Source: an uncultured Lachnospiraceae bacterium (GTDB lineage Bacteria > Bacillota > Clostridia > Lachnospirales > Lachnospiraceae). From it: DNA of 64,000 bases. Below, piece by piece: positions 28,195 through 36,456 of this stretch. The notes under the pieces were generated by a model, which made no database searches, was not told the origin of the DNA, and saw only the letters and a program-made list of their open reading frames with translations. Position 1 is the stretch's first letter; each line of letters begins with the position of its first letter. Both the position numbers and the translations under genes were made by a program. The DNA lies in contig CAMXIK010000003.1 of assembly GCA_947243855.1 (NCBI GenBank), positions 94,256-158,255 of the forward strand, read 5' to 3'.

Positions 28195-29637
28195 TTACAC
28201 GATTCCGCGTCCGCGGACCTTCTTGCTCGCCTTGTTACAGAGCAGAACAAGGATACAGCCAACCACTGATCGGAACAAACCTACCGCAGTCGTATAGCCA
28301 TAGTTGGCGGCGCCGGTGCTGAAGGATTGTCTGTATATGTATGTCTGCAATACATCCGACTTGTCATATACGGACGGATTGTACATAACGAATACAGATT
28401 CGAACAGATTCATAACCTTAGCCAAGTTCAAAATAAATACGGTGATAATCGTGTTGGCAAGCGCCGGCAGGGTGATAAAACGCATCCTTGCGTAACGGTT
28501 CGCGCCGTCGATCTGCGCCGCCTCATACAAATCGGGGCTGATGCCCGACAACGTAGCCAAGAAGAGGATGGTTCCCCAACCGGTATCCTTCCAGATATTT
28601 ACCAGATAGTAAACGCCTCTCCAAGTAGATTCCGAAGTTAAGAATTCGATCGGCTGATCGATCAGCCCAATGTTCATCAAAAGCTGATTGAACATACCGG
28701 AATCGGAAGCCGACAACATCATCTTAAAGATAGATGCAACTACTACCCACGACATAAAGTGGGGCAGATAGATGATCGTCTGCACGGACTTTTTGAAGTA
28801 AATATTGAACATTTCGTTCAACAGGATGGAAATAATCACCGCCATAAAGGTGTTTAAAAACAGCTTTATGATAGACAACACCAACGTATTGCTGAACGCC
28901 GTCATGAAGTGCTTGCTGGACAGCTTGGAAAGGGAAGACAGTCCAAACATATCCACAAAGTGCTTAATGCCGACATAGGAAGGCTCCTGTCCGGAAATAA
29001 AATCCGTAAACGCATAACGCAGGCCAGCCATCGGCAGATAGTTAAAGATAATGACAAAGATCAGCACCGGCAGGAACATAATGTAGAATCCCCTATAGAT
29101 ATAGATTCTCTGCCAAACGGTCTTGTTGCCCGTATACTGATAGTCCAGCTCGCCGTTTTTCCGTTTCCGCTCGGCGGCATTTTTATTCACGTTCAGGAAA
29201 GCTCCCGCCACTCCGACAATCGTGCCGAGTATCACGAGCGTGCCTGCCAGACCGTTCTGCATTCCCGGCGCACCATGGCGGTTACAAATATTATTATAAG
29301 CAATCACATACACCACAGCGGCCGCCACCGTTGTCGCGATGGAAATTTTTTCATACTTTATTGCGCATAAAATCATGGACGCCACTAACAGCGCCATAAA
29401 CAGATACCATAACGCCGGCTGCTCATAGTTCATAAAACCGAAAGCCGGATTAAATTTCTTAGCCGCATCCGAATTCTGGATCGCCGGGAAAAACCCACCC
29501 ACAAACGAAATCACCGCGCCGGCAATTGCAATCGGATATAAATTTTTCTGAGGCTTCGACACAGCCCTGCCACATTCAGGACAGCGGGTCGCCTTTTTCG
29601 GAATTTCCGCATTACAAAATTTACACAACATACGCAT
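28195..29637 (-). CDS. Sugar ABC transporter permease (LplB type) with N-terminal zinc ribbon
   Basis: The C-terminal 300 residues are a normal LplB/YtpP permease (six helices; EAA loop YEAAQIDGANRYARMRFITLP). The first 180 residues are extra: a zinc ribbon CKFCNAEIPKKATRCPECG (two CxxC pairs) followed by about four hydrophobic segments. This makes the protein about 480 residues instead of about 300. Start at MRMLCKFC (29637), with GAGATGAGGGT before it; upstream in-frame codons are unlikely. It forms the importer with the second permease (13 bp on) and the lipoprotein at 29748. Confidence 0.88.
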   Translation of the reverse strand: MRMLCKFCNAEIPKKATRCPECGRAVSKPQKNLYPIAIAGAVISFVGGFFPAIQNSDAAKKFNPAFGFMNYEQPALWYLFMALLVASMILCAIKYEKISIATTVAAAVVYVIAYNNICNRHGAPGMQNGLAGTLVILGTIVGVAGAFLNVNKNAAERKRKNGELDYQYTGNKTVWQRIYIYRGFYIMFLPVLIFVIIFNYLPMAGLRYAFTDFISGQEPSYVGIKHFVDMFGLSSLSKLSSKHFMTAFSNTLVLSIIKLFLNTFMAVIISILLNEMFNIYFKKSVQTIIYLPHFMSWVVVASIFKMMLSASDSGMFNQLLMNIGLIDQPIEFLTSESTWRGVYYLVNIWKDTGWGTILFLATLSGISPDLYEAAQIDGANRYARMRFITLPALANTIITVFILNLAKVMNLFESVFVMYNPSVYDKSDVLQTYIYRQSFSTGAANYGYTTAVGLFRSVVGCILVLLCNKASKKVRGRGIV

Positions 29638-29672
29638 ACCCTCATCTCTAAGAAATACAATGATTGCTGCAC

Positions 29673-29712
29673 GGCCGGATGGTTTTGGAATTTCTCCCTG
29701 CGCCATCCGGCC
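29673..29712 (-). promoter_or_regulatory. Stem-loop between binding-protein and permease genes
   Basis: GGCCGGATGG and CCATCCGGCC pair around a 20-nt loop; weaker pairing extends outward. No T-tract follows. Such stems after solute-binding-protein genes usually protect the upstream mRNA so that the binding protein is made in excess. Confidence 0.55.
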
Positions 29713-29747
29713 GGTCTGCAATTATTTGACTGCAACGAACTGCTTAC

Positions 29748-31397
29748 TTACTGGTTAAAGGACTCCAGAATAGCCGCTACGATATCGCCGCATTCTGCAT
29801 TGTACTGATCGATCGCTTCCTGACCAGTCATTTCGCCCTTGGCAACGGCTGCAATCAGCTTATCCTTCTCATCCCACAAATCGGAGCTGTAGGACTGATA
29901 TACCTCGGAGGAGTTGATCTTCGGCGCCGGTGAGGAATTCTCATCGAACAGCTTGAAGGACGCGTCGATCACGGGATCAGCCGCTGTATAAGGGTCCTTG
30001 TCGGCAAAAGCGCCGATCTTTAAGTTTGCTTCAAACAGGTTCTTCGTGGTCTTGCTTTCCTTATCGCTGCCAGCGGTAGCCTGTGTTGCCAGACCGTCGA
30101 TAGTAGCGCCGTCGTCGTTCCACTGATAATGAACGCCCTCTACACCGTACTGCCATAACATCTGTACGTCGCCGCCGTCCAGAATCTTGTCAACGAAATA
30201 CGTGAACACGCCTTCCGGATTGTCACAAGCGCTGGTGATACAGATCATCGGAGAAAGTCTCTCCATGTATGTGCCAACCTCTTTGATCGGCTTCATCGCC
30301 CATGCGGTTGTATATGCGTCCGCATCCGGATAGATTTCGCCGGTATAGTTGGAAGCAAGTTTCGTCTTAATGGTATAAGCCCATGTACCAGCCCAGTAAT
30401 TGAAGATGCTGGTGCCGTTCTCCAGATAGAACTTATCACGCACGTTAGCCGTGGAAGGATTCTCGAAGATCGTGCTGTCGATTACGCCGTTCTCATAACC
30501 CCATGCCAGTCTGTCAAGAGCCTCAACCATAGCTGGCTCTGTGAAACCGTCAACCCACTCGCCGGAAGCGTTCTGGTAGAACTCCGGATATGCGCCCTGA
30601 TAGAACTCAGGCAGATAGTTTACATAGGGAGCCTCGTGGTTTACAAGACCGGGAGCCAAAAGCGGAGCCACACCAGTCGCATCCTTCATATCCAACAGGA
30701 ACTGCTGGAACCCAGCCCAATCGGTAGGAAGCGTATCCTCTGTGTAGCCAGCCTTCTCAGCCGCTACTGCCTTTACATAGGTAACAGTACCGTTACCACG
30801 GGCAGGATACATACCGTAGATCCCTTCCTGTCCGTCAGGGCCTGCCGTCTTCCACTGGTCGATAATGGTAGGCGCGATGTCTGTCAGTCTTCCGGAATTC
30901 GCCGTCTCGGAATTGTTCCAAGCGTCGGTCATATTCCACAAGCTGCCCTGTGCAGCATAAGAAGCGTAATAGTTGGAAGGCAGGATAATGACATCCGCCA
31001 GATTCGCCTCATCGGTAAACGCGATACCTACCTGCTCTGCATAGGTAGAGTGGTCGGGACGAATCCACTCGACATGAAGACCGAGCGCCTCGTCAAGAGC
31101 CTTGTAAAAGTCTTCTGCGTAGTTATCACCCTCTTTGAAAATAGTACCATCCCACATAACCTTGATGGTCTCGGGTTTTGTCACCTCGGCGGGAGCTTCC
31201 GTTGCTGTGTCACCGCTTTCAGCGGCCGCAGTATCCCCCCCTGCCGTCTCTCCTGCATCCGCCGCGGGCTGTTCCGTCTCAGTAGCTGCTGCGTCCTGAG
31301 CGGGAGCCGCTTCGCCATTTCCTTCCGGATTACCGCATCCGACAAGGGAAACAACCATGGCCGAAGCCAAAAGTAAAGATACAACCTTCTTCTTCAT
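29748..31397 (-). CDS. Extracellular sugar-binding lipoprotein of the ABC importer
   Basis: Captures pectin-derived oligosaccharides for the two downstream permeases. The signal peptide MKKKVVSLLLASAMVVSLVGC ends in a lipobox with the lipid-anchored Cys near residue 21. A low-complexity Ala/Glu/Thr linker follows, then a long (about 480-residue) LplA/family 1 binding fold. Start 31397 follows AAGGAGGTTAGTT. It is the first gene of an eight-gene leftward operon ending with GH105. The ligand is inferred from the neighbouring pectin enzymes. Confidence 0.93.
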   Translation of the reverse strand: MKKKVVSLLLASAMVVSLVGCGNPEGNGEAAPAQDAAATETEQPAADAGETAGGDTAAAESGDTATEAPAEVTKPETIKVMWDGTIFKEGDNYAEDFYKALDEALGLHVEWIRPDHSTYAEQVGIAFTDEANLADVIILPSNYYASYAAQGSLWNMTDAWNNSETANSGRLTDIAPTIIDQWKTAGPDGQEGIYGMYPARGNGTVTYVKAVAAEKAGYTEDTLPTDWAGFQQFLLDMKDATGVAPLLAPGLVNHEAPYVNYLPEFYQGAYPEFYQNASGEWVDGFTEPAMVEALDRLAWGYENGVIDSTIFENPSTANVRDKFYLENGTSIFNYWAGTWAYTIKTKLASNYTGEIYPDADAYTTAWAMKPIKEVGTYMERLSPMICITSACDNPEGVFTYFVDKILDGGDVQMLWQYGVEGVHYQWNDDGATIDGLATQATAGSDKESKTTKNLFEANLKIGAFADKDPYTAADPVIDASFKLFDENSSPAPKINSSEVYQSYSSDLWDEKDKLIAAVAKGEMTGQEAIDQYNAECGDIVAAILESFNQ

Positions 31398-31433
31398 AAC
31401 TAACCTCCTTGATTTTTGTTGTTTTTCTCTAGA

Positions 31434-31447
31434 TGTAATCGCTTTCA
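31434..31447. promoter_or_regulatory. cre/LacI-type operator of the pectin transport operon
   Basis: TGTAATCGCTTTCA fits the CcpA consensus TGWAANCGNTNWCA at every position. It begins 11 bp downstream of the -10 box, so bound repressor would block early elongation. CcpA or the LacI-family protein at 39722 could be the binder. Confidence 0.7.
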
Positions 31448-31458
31448 TCTTATTTCAA

Positions 31459-31487
31459 ATTATAGCCCCCTCTCACTCTCCTGTCAA
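31459..31487 (-). promoter_or_regulatory. Consensus SigA promoter of the pectin transport operon
   Basis: Minus strand TTGACA (31487-31482), 17 nt, TATAAT (31464-31459): a perfect match in both boxes with ideal spacing. A promoter this strong needs repression, which the operator just downstream can supply. Confidence 0.85.
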
Positions 31488-31621
31488 GGGATTTTTCATG
31501 GGAAAACAGCCAAAATCGCAACTGCCAGTTTAGTAAAAAACACGATAGAAAAACAGTCCGCTTTCTCCCCATTTATGCTATACTGATCAATAGAAAAACC
31601 ATACAGAAAGGCGGTCATTTT

Positions 31622-33094
31622 ATGCTGACATTTGAGAGAACATCCCCGGAAAACGCCGGTATTTCCAGCGATTGCATCCTTCGTTTCACCAAACGGCTCA
31701 AAGAAAAACAGATTCCCATGCACAGCTTTCTTCTTGCAAGAGGGGACAAATTATGCTTTGAAGGCTATTACGCCCCTTGTACGGCGGATATGCCGCACCG
31801 CATGTTTTCGATCAGCAAAAGCCTTACCGCCGTGGCTGTTTTTCTTCTCGCCGATAAGAAACTGCTTACATTAGACGATACCATCGTCTCCCATTTTCCA
31901 GAAAAGCTTCCAGAGAACGTACATCCATGGATCGCTTCCATGACCATCCGCGATATGCTGATGATGCGTTCCTGCCACGCCTCCACTACTTACAAAGCCG
32001 ACATGGCGTCGGACTGGGTTGAAAGCTATTTCACGACGCCTCCCACCCATCCGGCGGGCGCGCTTTTTCATTATGATACTTCCGCGCCGCACACGCTCTG
32101 CGCACTGGTGGAAAAGCTGACCGGAATGGATATGCTCGACTATCTAAAAGAAAAGCTCTCTCCCCTTGGACTCTCGGAAAGCTCCTATATGCTCAAAGAC
32201 CCCTTCGGCGTCTCCATGGGCGGCACAGGGCTTGTGGCCCTTCCCATGGACCTTTTAAAATTCGGTTATTTTCTGCTGCGCCGTGGAAATGTCTGCGGAA
32301 AGCAGCTTCTTCCGGCTTCCTATCTGGATCTGGCCGTCTCCAATCTGAGCGCGACCTGCGTAACTGCGCCCATCCCCGGAGAAGCGCAGGGCTACGGAAT
32401 GCAGTTTTGGCGCGGCCAGAGAAATAACTACCTATGCTATGGGATGGGCGGCCAGTTTATCATCATTTTCCCGGACTATGATCTGATCTGTGTCACCACC
32501 GCCGACACTCAGTCCGTGGCGGGCGGCAATCAGCAGATTTACGACGCGCTCTACGAGGAAATTCTGCCCTGCATCCAGAATGATCCTCTGCCGGAAACAG
32601 AGGAAACGCGCCTGCTTCTTTCCCGCACTCTGGAATCCCTGCGGCTGGCTCCCCTGCCGGCCGACGCGCTGTCTGAGCACGTCCAAAAAATCATGCCCAC
32701 AATAAACGGCAGAGCCTTCCGTGTCCAGAATGGCCCCGCCGCGTTTGAAAGCTTTTGTCTGCAATTTGACTCTGAAACTGCCGCCGACGGCTCCCCCGCC
32801 GGAGGAAACCTATCGTTTGTCTGTAAGGGACAAGCCTGCCGCGTCGACTTTGGCATCGGCACGATGCGTACAGGATCGTTTCCCCTCTATCACATGCGTT
32901 ACGCCGCCAGCGGCGCATGGCTATCGGACGACACCTTCTATCTCTATGCGCACATTCTTGACGCCAGCGTGGGCTGCGTCCAGTTTCAGCTCTCCTTTCT
33001 GGAAAACAGCATGACCGTCTTCCTTCGCAAAAAGGAGGAAACGCTTTTCGGGGAATTTGACGGCCATTTTTACTGTACCTGCGATATGCCGTAG
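31622..33094 (+). CDS. Class C beta-lactamase-like serine hydrolase
   Basis: A 490-residue member of the beta-lactamase/penicillin-binding esterase superfamily. The SxxK nucleophile motif is FSISKSLTAVA near residue 64, the second element is YDTSAPH near 157, and the KTG-like element is YGMGGQFII near 275. There is no signal peptide, which argues against a drug-degrading enzyme and for a cytoplasmic esterase, perhaps deacylating pectin oligomers. The C-terminal 150 residues form an extra beta-rich domain. It reads right, between two leftward pectin gene groups. Confidence 0.82.
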   Translation: MLTFERTSPENAGISSDCILRFTKRLKEKQIPMHSFLLARGDKLCFEGYYAPCTADMPHRMFSISKSLTAVAVFLLADKKLLTLDDTIVSHFPEKLPENVHPWIASMTIRDMLMMRSCHASTTYKADMASDWVESYFTTPPTHPAGALFHYDTSAPHTLCALVEKLTGMDMLDYLKEKLSPLGLSESSYMLKDPFGVSMGGTGLVALPMDLLKFGYFLLRRGNVCGKQLLPASYLDLAVSNLSATCVTAPIPGEAQGYGMQFWRGQRNNYLCYGMGGQFIIIFPDYDLICVTTADTQSVAGGNQQIYDALYEEILPCIQNDPLPETEETRLLLSRTLESLRLAPLPADALSEHVQKIMPTINGRAFRVQNGPAAFESFCLQFDSETAADGSPAGGNLSFVCKGQACRVDFGIGTMRTGSFPLYHMRYAASGAWLSDDTFYLYAHILDASVGCVQFQLSFLENSMTVFLRKKEETLFGEFDGHFYCTCDMP

Positions 33095-33119
33095 AAACTC
33101 GTTTACCCACAGCTCCGCG

Positions 33120-33956
33120 CTAACATTCATCCCAAAGTCTCTGAATATGGGCGCGGGCGGCTTCCGCATTCTGCGGATTGGTATTCTCTAACGTCACGTG
33201 AATGTAAGGTTTCTTCTCTTTTACAAAACGGATGATATCGCCGTAATCCATCTCTCCCGTGCCCGCCGCCACGGAAACTAACTTCCCGTCCTCCGCCACG
33301 AAATCCTTGATATGCACCACCGCAATCTCGTCTCCAAGAACCGCAATCGCTTCTTTGATGATCTCCTCCCTGTTTTGGTAATTGCTGATATCCAAGAGAT
33401 TGACCGGGTCAAAGATAATCTGCAAATTCGGGGAAGCGATTTCATCCAAAACCCGCCTTGCCCGCTGCGGGTTGCACACGATATGCTTAAACACCGGTTC
33501 TATGGCAAAAATGACGCCCATTTTTTCCGCATACGCAATCACGGGTCTGAGATTGTTGATAAAAATCTGCAATGCCTCCTCCGAGTGATTCCTCTCTTCA
33601 TATTGATAGGCTTCGTTCACGGCTCCGGTCTCCGTGCCGACCACCCCCGCGCCTAAGAGCGACGCGAAACGGATATGCGAAAGATACCGCGCCTGATTCT
33701 TCCGTAAGCTCTCCTCGTTCGGATTCGCCAGATTCAAATAACAGCCGAGCACCGCAATATCGATCCCGGAAGCGGCAAACAGGTTTTTCAAATAACAGGC
33801 AAATCCCGGCGTCAGCGCGCCGTCCGCCACCGAATACTCGGAAATCACCTTAGAGAGCGCCAAGTGCCCGCACCGAAAGCCCTGTGCTTTGGCAATTTGC
33901 AGGCGTTTTTCTAACGGCGCCTTTTCTATGTCATGTAAACGTATTCCTAACTGCAT
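33120..33956 (-). CDS. Xylose isomerase-like TIM-barrel protein (sugar phosphate isomerase/epimerase)
   Basis: AP-endonuclease-2 family TIM barrel of 278 residues. Metal-site residues fit the family: FAIEPVFKHIV (Glu), IIFDPVNLLD (Asp), VVHIKDFV (His) and VTLENTNP (Glu). The exact substrate is unknown; an epimerase or isomerase step on a pectin-derived sugar is inferred. Start 33956 (MQLGIRLHD) overlaps the last 10 bp of the GH28 gene, and the ribosome binding site AAAGGAG lies within GH28, so the two are translationally coupled. Confidence 0.8.
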   Translation of the reverse strand: MQLGIRLHDIEKAPLEKRLQIAKAQGFRCGHLALSKVISEYSVADGALTPGFACYLKNLFAASGIDIAVLGCYLNLANPNEESLRKNQARYLSHIRFASLLGAGVVGTETGAVNEAYQYEERNHSEEALQIFINNLRPVIAYAEKMGVIFAIEPVFKHIVCNPQRARRVLDEIASPNLQIIFDPVNLLDISNYQNREEIIKEAIAVLGDEIAVVHIKDFVAEDGKLVSVAAGTGEMDYGDIIRFVKEKKPYIHVTLENTNPQNAEAARAHIQRLWDEC

Positions 33957-35518
33957 AATACCTTCTCCTTTTTCACGCTGTCTACGCCCCGCAGGATAAC
34001 CGGCTCGCCCTCCGCGCCCTCGATCACCACGTTCTCCAAGATTAACGTCTCCACATTTTCCACCGTAAGCCCGCGTTTCGTACAAGCCTCCACGCCTTCC
34101 GACATAATCGGTACGTCCGTCTTTGTCTCCTTTGCAAAGGAAATAAAGCAGTTGCGCATTTCCATCTTCTCGATCTTTTGCTCCGGAAGCCCTTCAAAGT
34201 ACGCTGCGGCCACATGACAGTTTCTGGCATTGATATTTTCAAATAAAAAATGCTTCATCTGCGGCGTTCTCTCGTCCACGGGGTATGTCTCCCTCGACTG
34301 CACGTACTCGGTCCGCCCGTCCGGATCGCAGAAATAGAAAGCGTTTGCCGTAAACGGCGTCATCACATGATCCATCTCGATATCGCGGAAGATGATATCG
34401 TCCAAGACGGAATCCTTTCCCCGGCCCCGCCTCGTCTTAATCCGCAAGCCTCTGTCCGTATGGGAGAAACGGCACTTTTCCACTACCATATTGTGCACGC
34501 CCGCGCCGATCTCGCTCCCTACCGTAACCGCGCCGTGCCCGTTTTCCATTAGACAATGGCTGATATGCACATTCTCGGAAGGCGTCTTATATTTTTTCCC
34601 CATATAAATCTTCCCGGACTTCACCGCGATGCAGTCGTCTCCCAAGGAAAAATGAACACCCGCGATCTCAACGTTGCGGCAGGATTCGGGATCGATGCCG
34701 TCCGTGTTGGGCGACTGCTTGGGATTTTGCACATACAAGCCTGCAAAAACAAGGTCGTTGCTGAAAAACGGATGAATCACCCATGCCGGGCTGTCATGGA
34801 AGGTCAGCCCCTGCACCTGTATGTTCTCGCAGTGGTTTAAAAACAGCATTCTCGGACGATAGGCCCCGACCATCACCTTGGGCTGATGCCACCAATTTTC
34901 CGTGGAAGCGCAGCCATTCACCGCCCCCTCCCCGTACAGTTTCACATCGGTTACATGGATGCCGCAGATAATGCCCGCAAACATCGGCAGCGGCTCTCCT
35001 TCCCAAGTGCCAAGATGATATTCCTCCCCGTCTGCGCTCGTAAGCGACCCCGGAAATTTAGCGAAACGGTTCCTGTCCGTCTCGGCGCAAAGCTCCGCTC
35101 CCTTGGCGATTTCCATACGGATACCGCTCTTCAAAAAGATACTTGTGATCTTGTAGCTGCCTGCCGGCACAAGCACCCGGCCTGCGGGCGGGCACGCCAT
35201 AACCGCCGCCTGCAGAAAGCCCGTGTCATCCGATACGCCGTCTCCCACGGCTCCCAGCTCTTTTACGTTGATGGTCACGGACTCTTTTTCCGTCTGAAAG
35301 GAAAGCCGTCCCGCGGTCTCTCCCTCCCCGTTCTGCGCGGTAAGCGTATAAGCCGTATCCGGCTCAAGGCCGTACAGGTTTGTAACCACCGTACCGGTTT
35401 CTTTCTGTTCCACATCGTTTAAAAACAGCCGGTACGGCTCCTTCGTTTCATAGGCGCCGCCGTCATCCAGTGCGACCGTCACACTGCGCGCCGTTCTCAT
35501 AATCAATCGAATCTCCAT
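33947..35518 (-). CDS. Exo-polygalacturonase (GH28)
   Basis: Hydrolyses galacturonate units from oligogalacturonides. An N-terminal fibronectin-like domain (about 1-78) precedes a right-handed beta-helix. The four GH28 signatures are intact: SPNTDGIDPES, SLGDDCIAVKSG (catalytic Asp pair), ENGHGAVTVGSE and RGLRIKTRRG. At 523 residues without a signal peptide it should be cytoplasmic. It lies downstream of kduD across a terminator-like stem and overlaps the TIM-barrel gene that follows. Confidence 0.93.
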   Translation of the reverse strand: MEIRLIMRTARSVTVALDDGGAYETKEPYRLFLNDVEQKETGTVVTNLYGLEPDTAYTLTAQNGEGETAGRLSFQTEKESVTINVKELGAVGDGVSDDTGFLQAAVMACPPAGRVLVPAGSYKITSIFLKSGIRMEIAKGAELCAETDRNRFAKFPGSLTSADGEEYHLGTWEGEPLPMFAGIICGIHVTDVKLYGEGAVNGCASTENWWHQPKVMVGAYRPRMLFLNHCENIQVQGLTFHDSPAWVIHPFFSNDLVFAGLYVQNPKQSPNTDGIDPESCRNVEIAGVHFSLGDDCIAVKSGKIYMGKKYKTPSENVHISHCLMENGHGAVTVGSEIGAGVHNMVVEKCRFSHTDRGLRIKTRRGRGKDSVLDDIIFRDIEMDHVMTPFTANAFYFCDPDGRTEYVQSRETYPVDERTPQMKHFLFENINARNCHVAAAYFEGLPEQKIEKMEMRNCFISFAKETKTDVPIMSEGVEACTKRGLTVENVETLILENVVIEGAEGEPVILRGVDSVKKEKVLCS

Positions 35519-35542
35519 ACTTTCACGCCTTTCTTATTTTTT

Positions 35543-35563
35543 GACTTTGCCTATACGCGGAAA
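35543..35563 (-). repeat. Variant copy of the terminator-associated repeat
   Basis: GACTTTGCCTATACGCGG; relative to GACTCTGCTTATGCGCGC the differences are mostly transitions. On the minus strand it follows the T-tract of the kduD terminator, as at 13364. Confidence 0.45.
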
Positions 35564-35586
35564 ACGGCGGCAAATCCTGCCGCCGT
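35564..35586 (-). terminator. Intrinsic terminator after kduD
   Basis: Minus strand ACGGCGGCA-GGATT-TGCCGCCGT, nine perfect pairs, then TTTTCC. It may only attenuate, since GH28 lies 46 bp further on without a clear promoter of its own. Confidence 0.75.
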
Positions 35587-35610
35587 CTTAAGTCACTGTC
35601 CGAATGCCGT

Positions 35611-36414
35611 TTAGCCCGGCTGCTTTCCGATATAAGCGAGAATACCGCCGTCTACATAGACAACGTGCCCGTTGACAAAGTTAGATGCGTCGGAAGCAAG
35701 GAATACCGCCGTACCCTGCAGGTCTTCCGCTTCTCCCCATCTAGCTGCGGGCGTCTTCGCAATAATAAACTGATCGAAGGGATGCCTGCTGCCGTCCGGC
35801 TGCTTCTCCCGCAGCGGAGCCGTCTGCGGCGTCGCAATATAGCCGGGGCCGATGCCGTTACACTGAATATTGAACTCGCCGTACTCGGAGGCAATATTTC
35901 TGGTCAGCATCTTTAATCCGCCCTTAGCCGCCGCATAAGCGGATACGGTCTCGCGGCCAAGCTCGCTCATCATGGAGCAGATGTTGATAATCTTTCCGTG
36001 TCCCTTTTTGATCATGGAAGGAATCACCGCTTTCGATACAATAAACGGAGCGTTCAGGTCTACGTCGATTACCTGTCTGAACTCCGCAGCCGTCATATCG
36101 CACATCGGAATCCGCTTGATAATACCCGCGTTATTGACAAGAATATCAATGACGCCTACTTCTTTTTCTACCTTTGCAACCAGTTCGTTTACCTGTTCTT
36201 CATTTGTCACGTCGCAGACATAACCGTGCGCCGTGATGCCTTTTTCTTTGTAAGCCGCCAGCCCCTTGTCCACCAGCTCCTGCTTAATATCATTAAAGAC
36301 AATCGTCGCCCCTGCCTCTGCAAACGCGGTTGCAAGCGCAAATCCGATCCCGTAAGACGCGCCCGTCACAAGCGCAACCTTACCCTCCAATGAAAACTTC
36401 TCTAAAATCGCCAT
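35611..36414 (-). CDS. kduD: 2-dehydro-3-deoxy-D-gluconate 5-dehydrogenase-like SDR
   Basis: NAD-dependent SDR that converts the product of KduI to 2-keto-3-deoxygluconate (KDG). The sequence has VTGASYGIG, NNAGI, the Ser of INICSMM, YAAAK and the C-terminal FVNGHVVYVDGG, in the KduD/gluconate-5-dehydrogenase branch. Start 36414 (MAILEKFSL) follows AAAGGAGG; the in-frame ATG 27 bp upstream precedes that site. It is third in the leftward uxaB-uxaA-kduD operon. Its partner kduI is in the divergent operon. Confidence 0.85.
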   Translation of the reverse strand: MAILEKFSLEGKVALVTGASYGIGFALATAFAEAGATIVFNDIKQELVDKGLAAYKEKGITAHGYVCDVTNEEQVNELVAKVEKEVGVIDILVNNAGIIKRIPMCDMTAAEFRQVIDVDLNAPFIVSKAVIPSMIKKGHGKIINICSMMSELGRETVSAYAAAKGGLKMLTRNIASEYGEFNIQCNGIGPGYIATPQTAPLREKQPDGSRHPFDQFIIAKTPAARWGEAEDLQGTAVFLASDASNFVNGHVVYVDGGILAYIGKQPG

Positions 36415-36456
36415 CTCTGTTTCCTCCTTTATATTTTTCATTTTTTGTATCCTGCC

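Noticed and set aside
31622..33094. Resistance beta-lactamase
   Set aside because: No signal peptide and a long extra C-terminal domain; an intracellular esterase-type hydrolase fits better.
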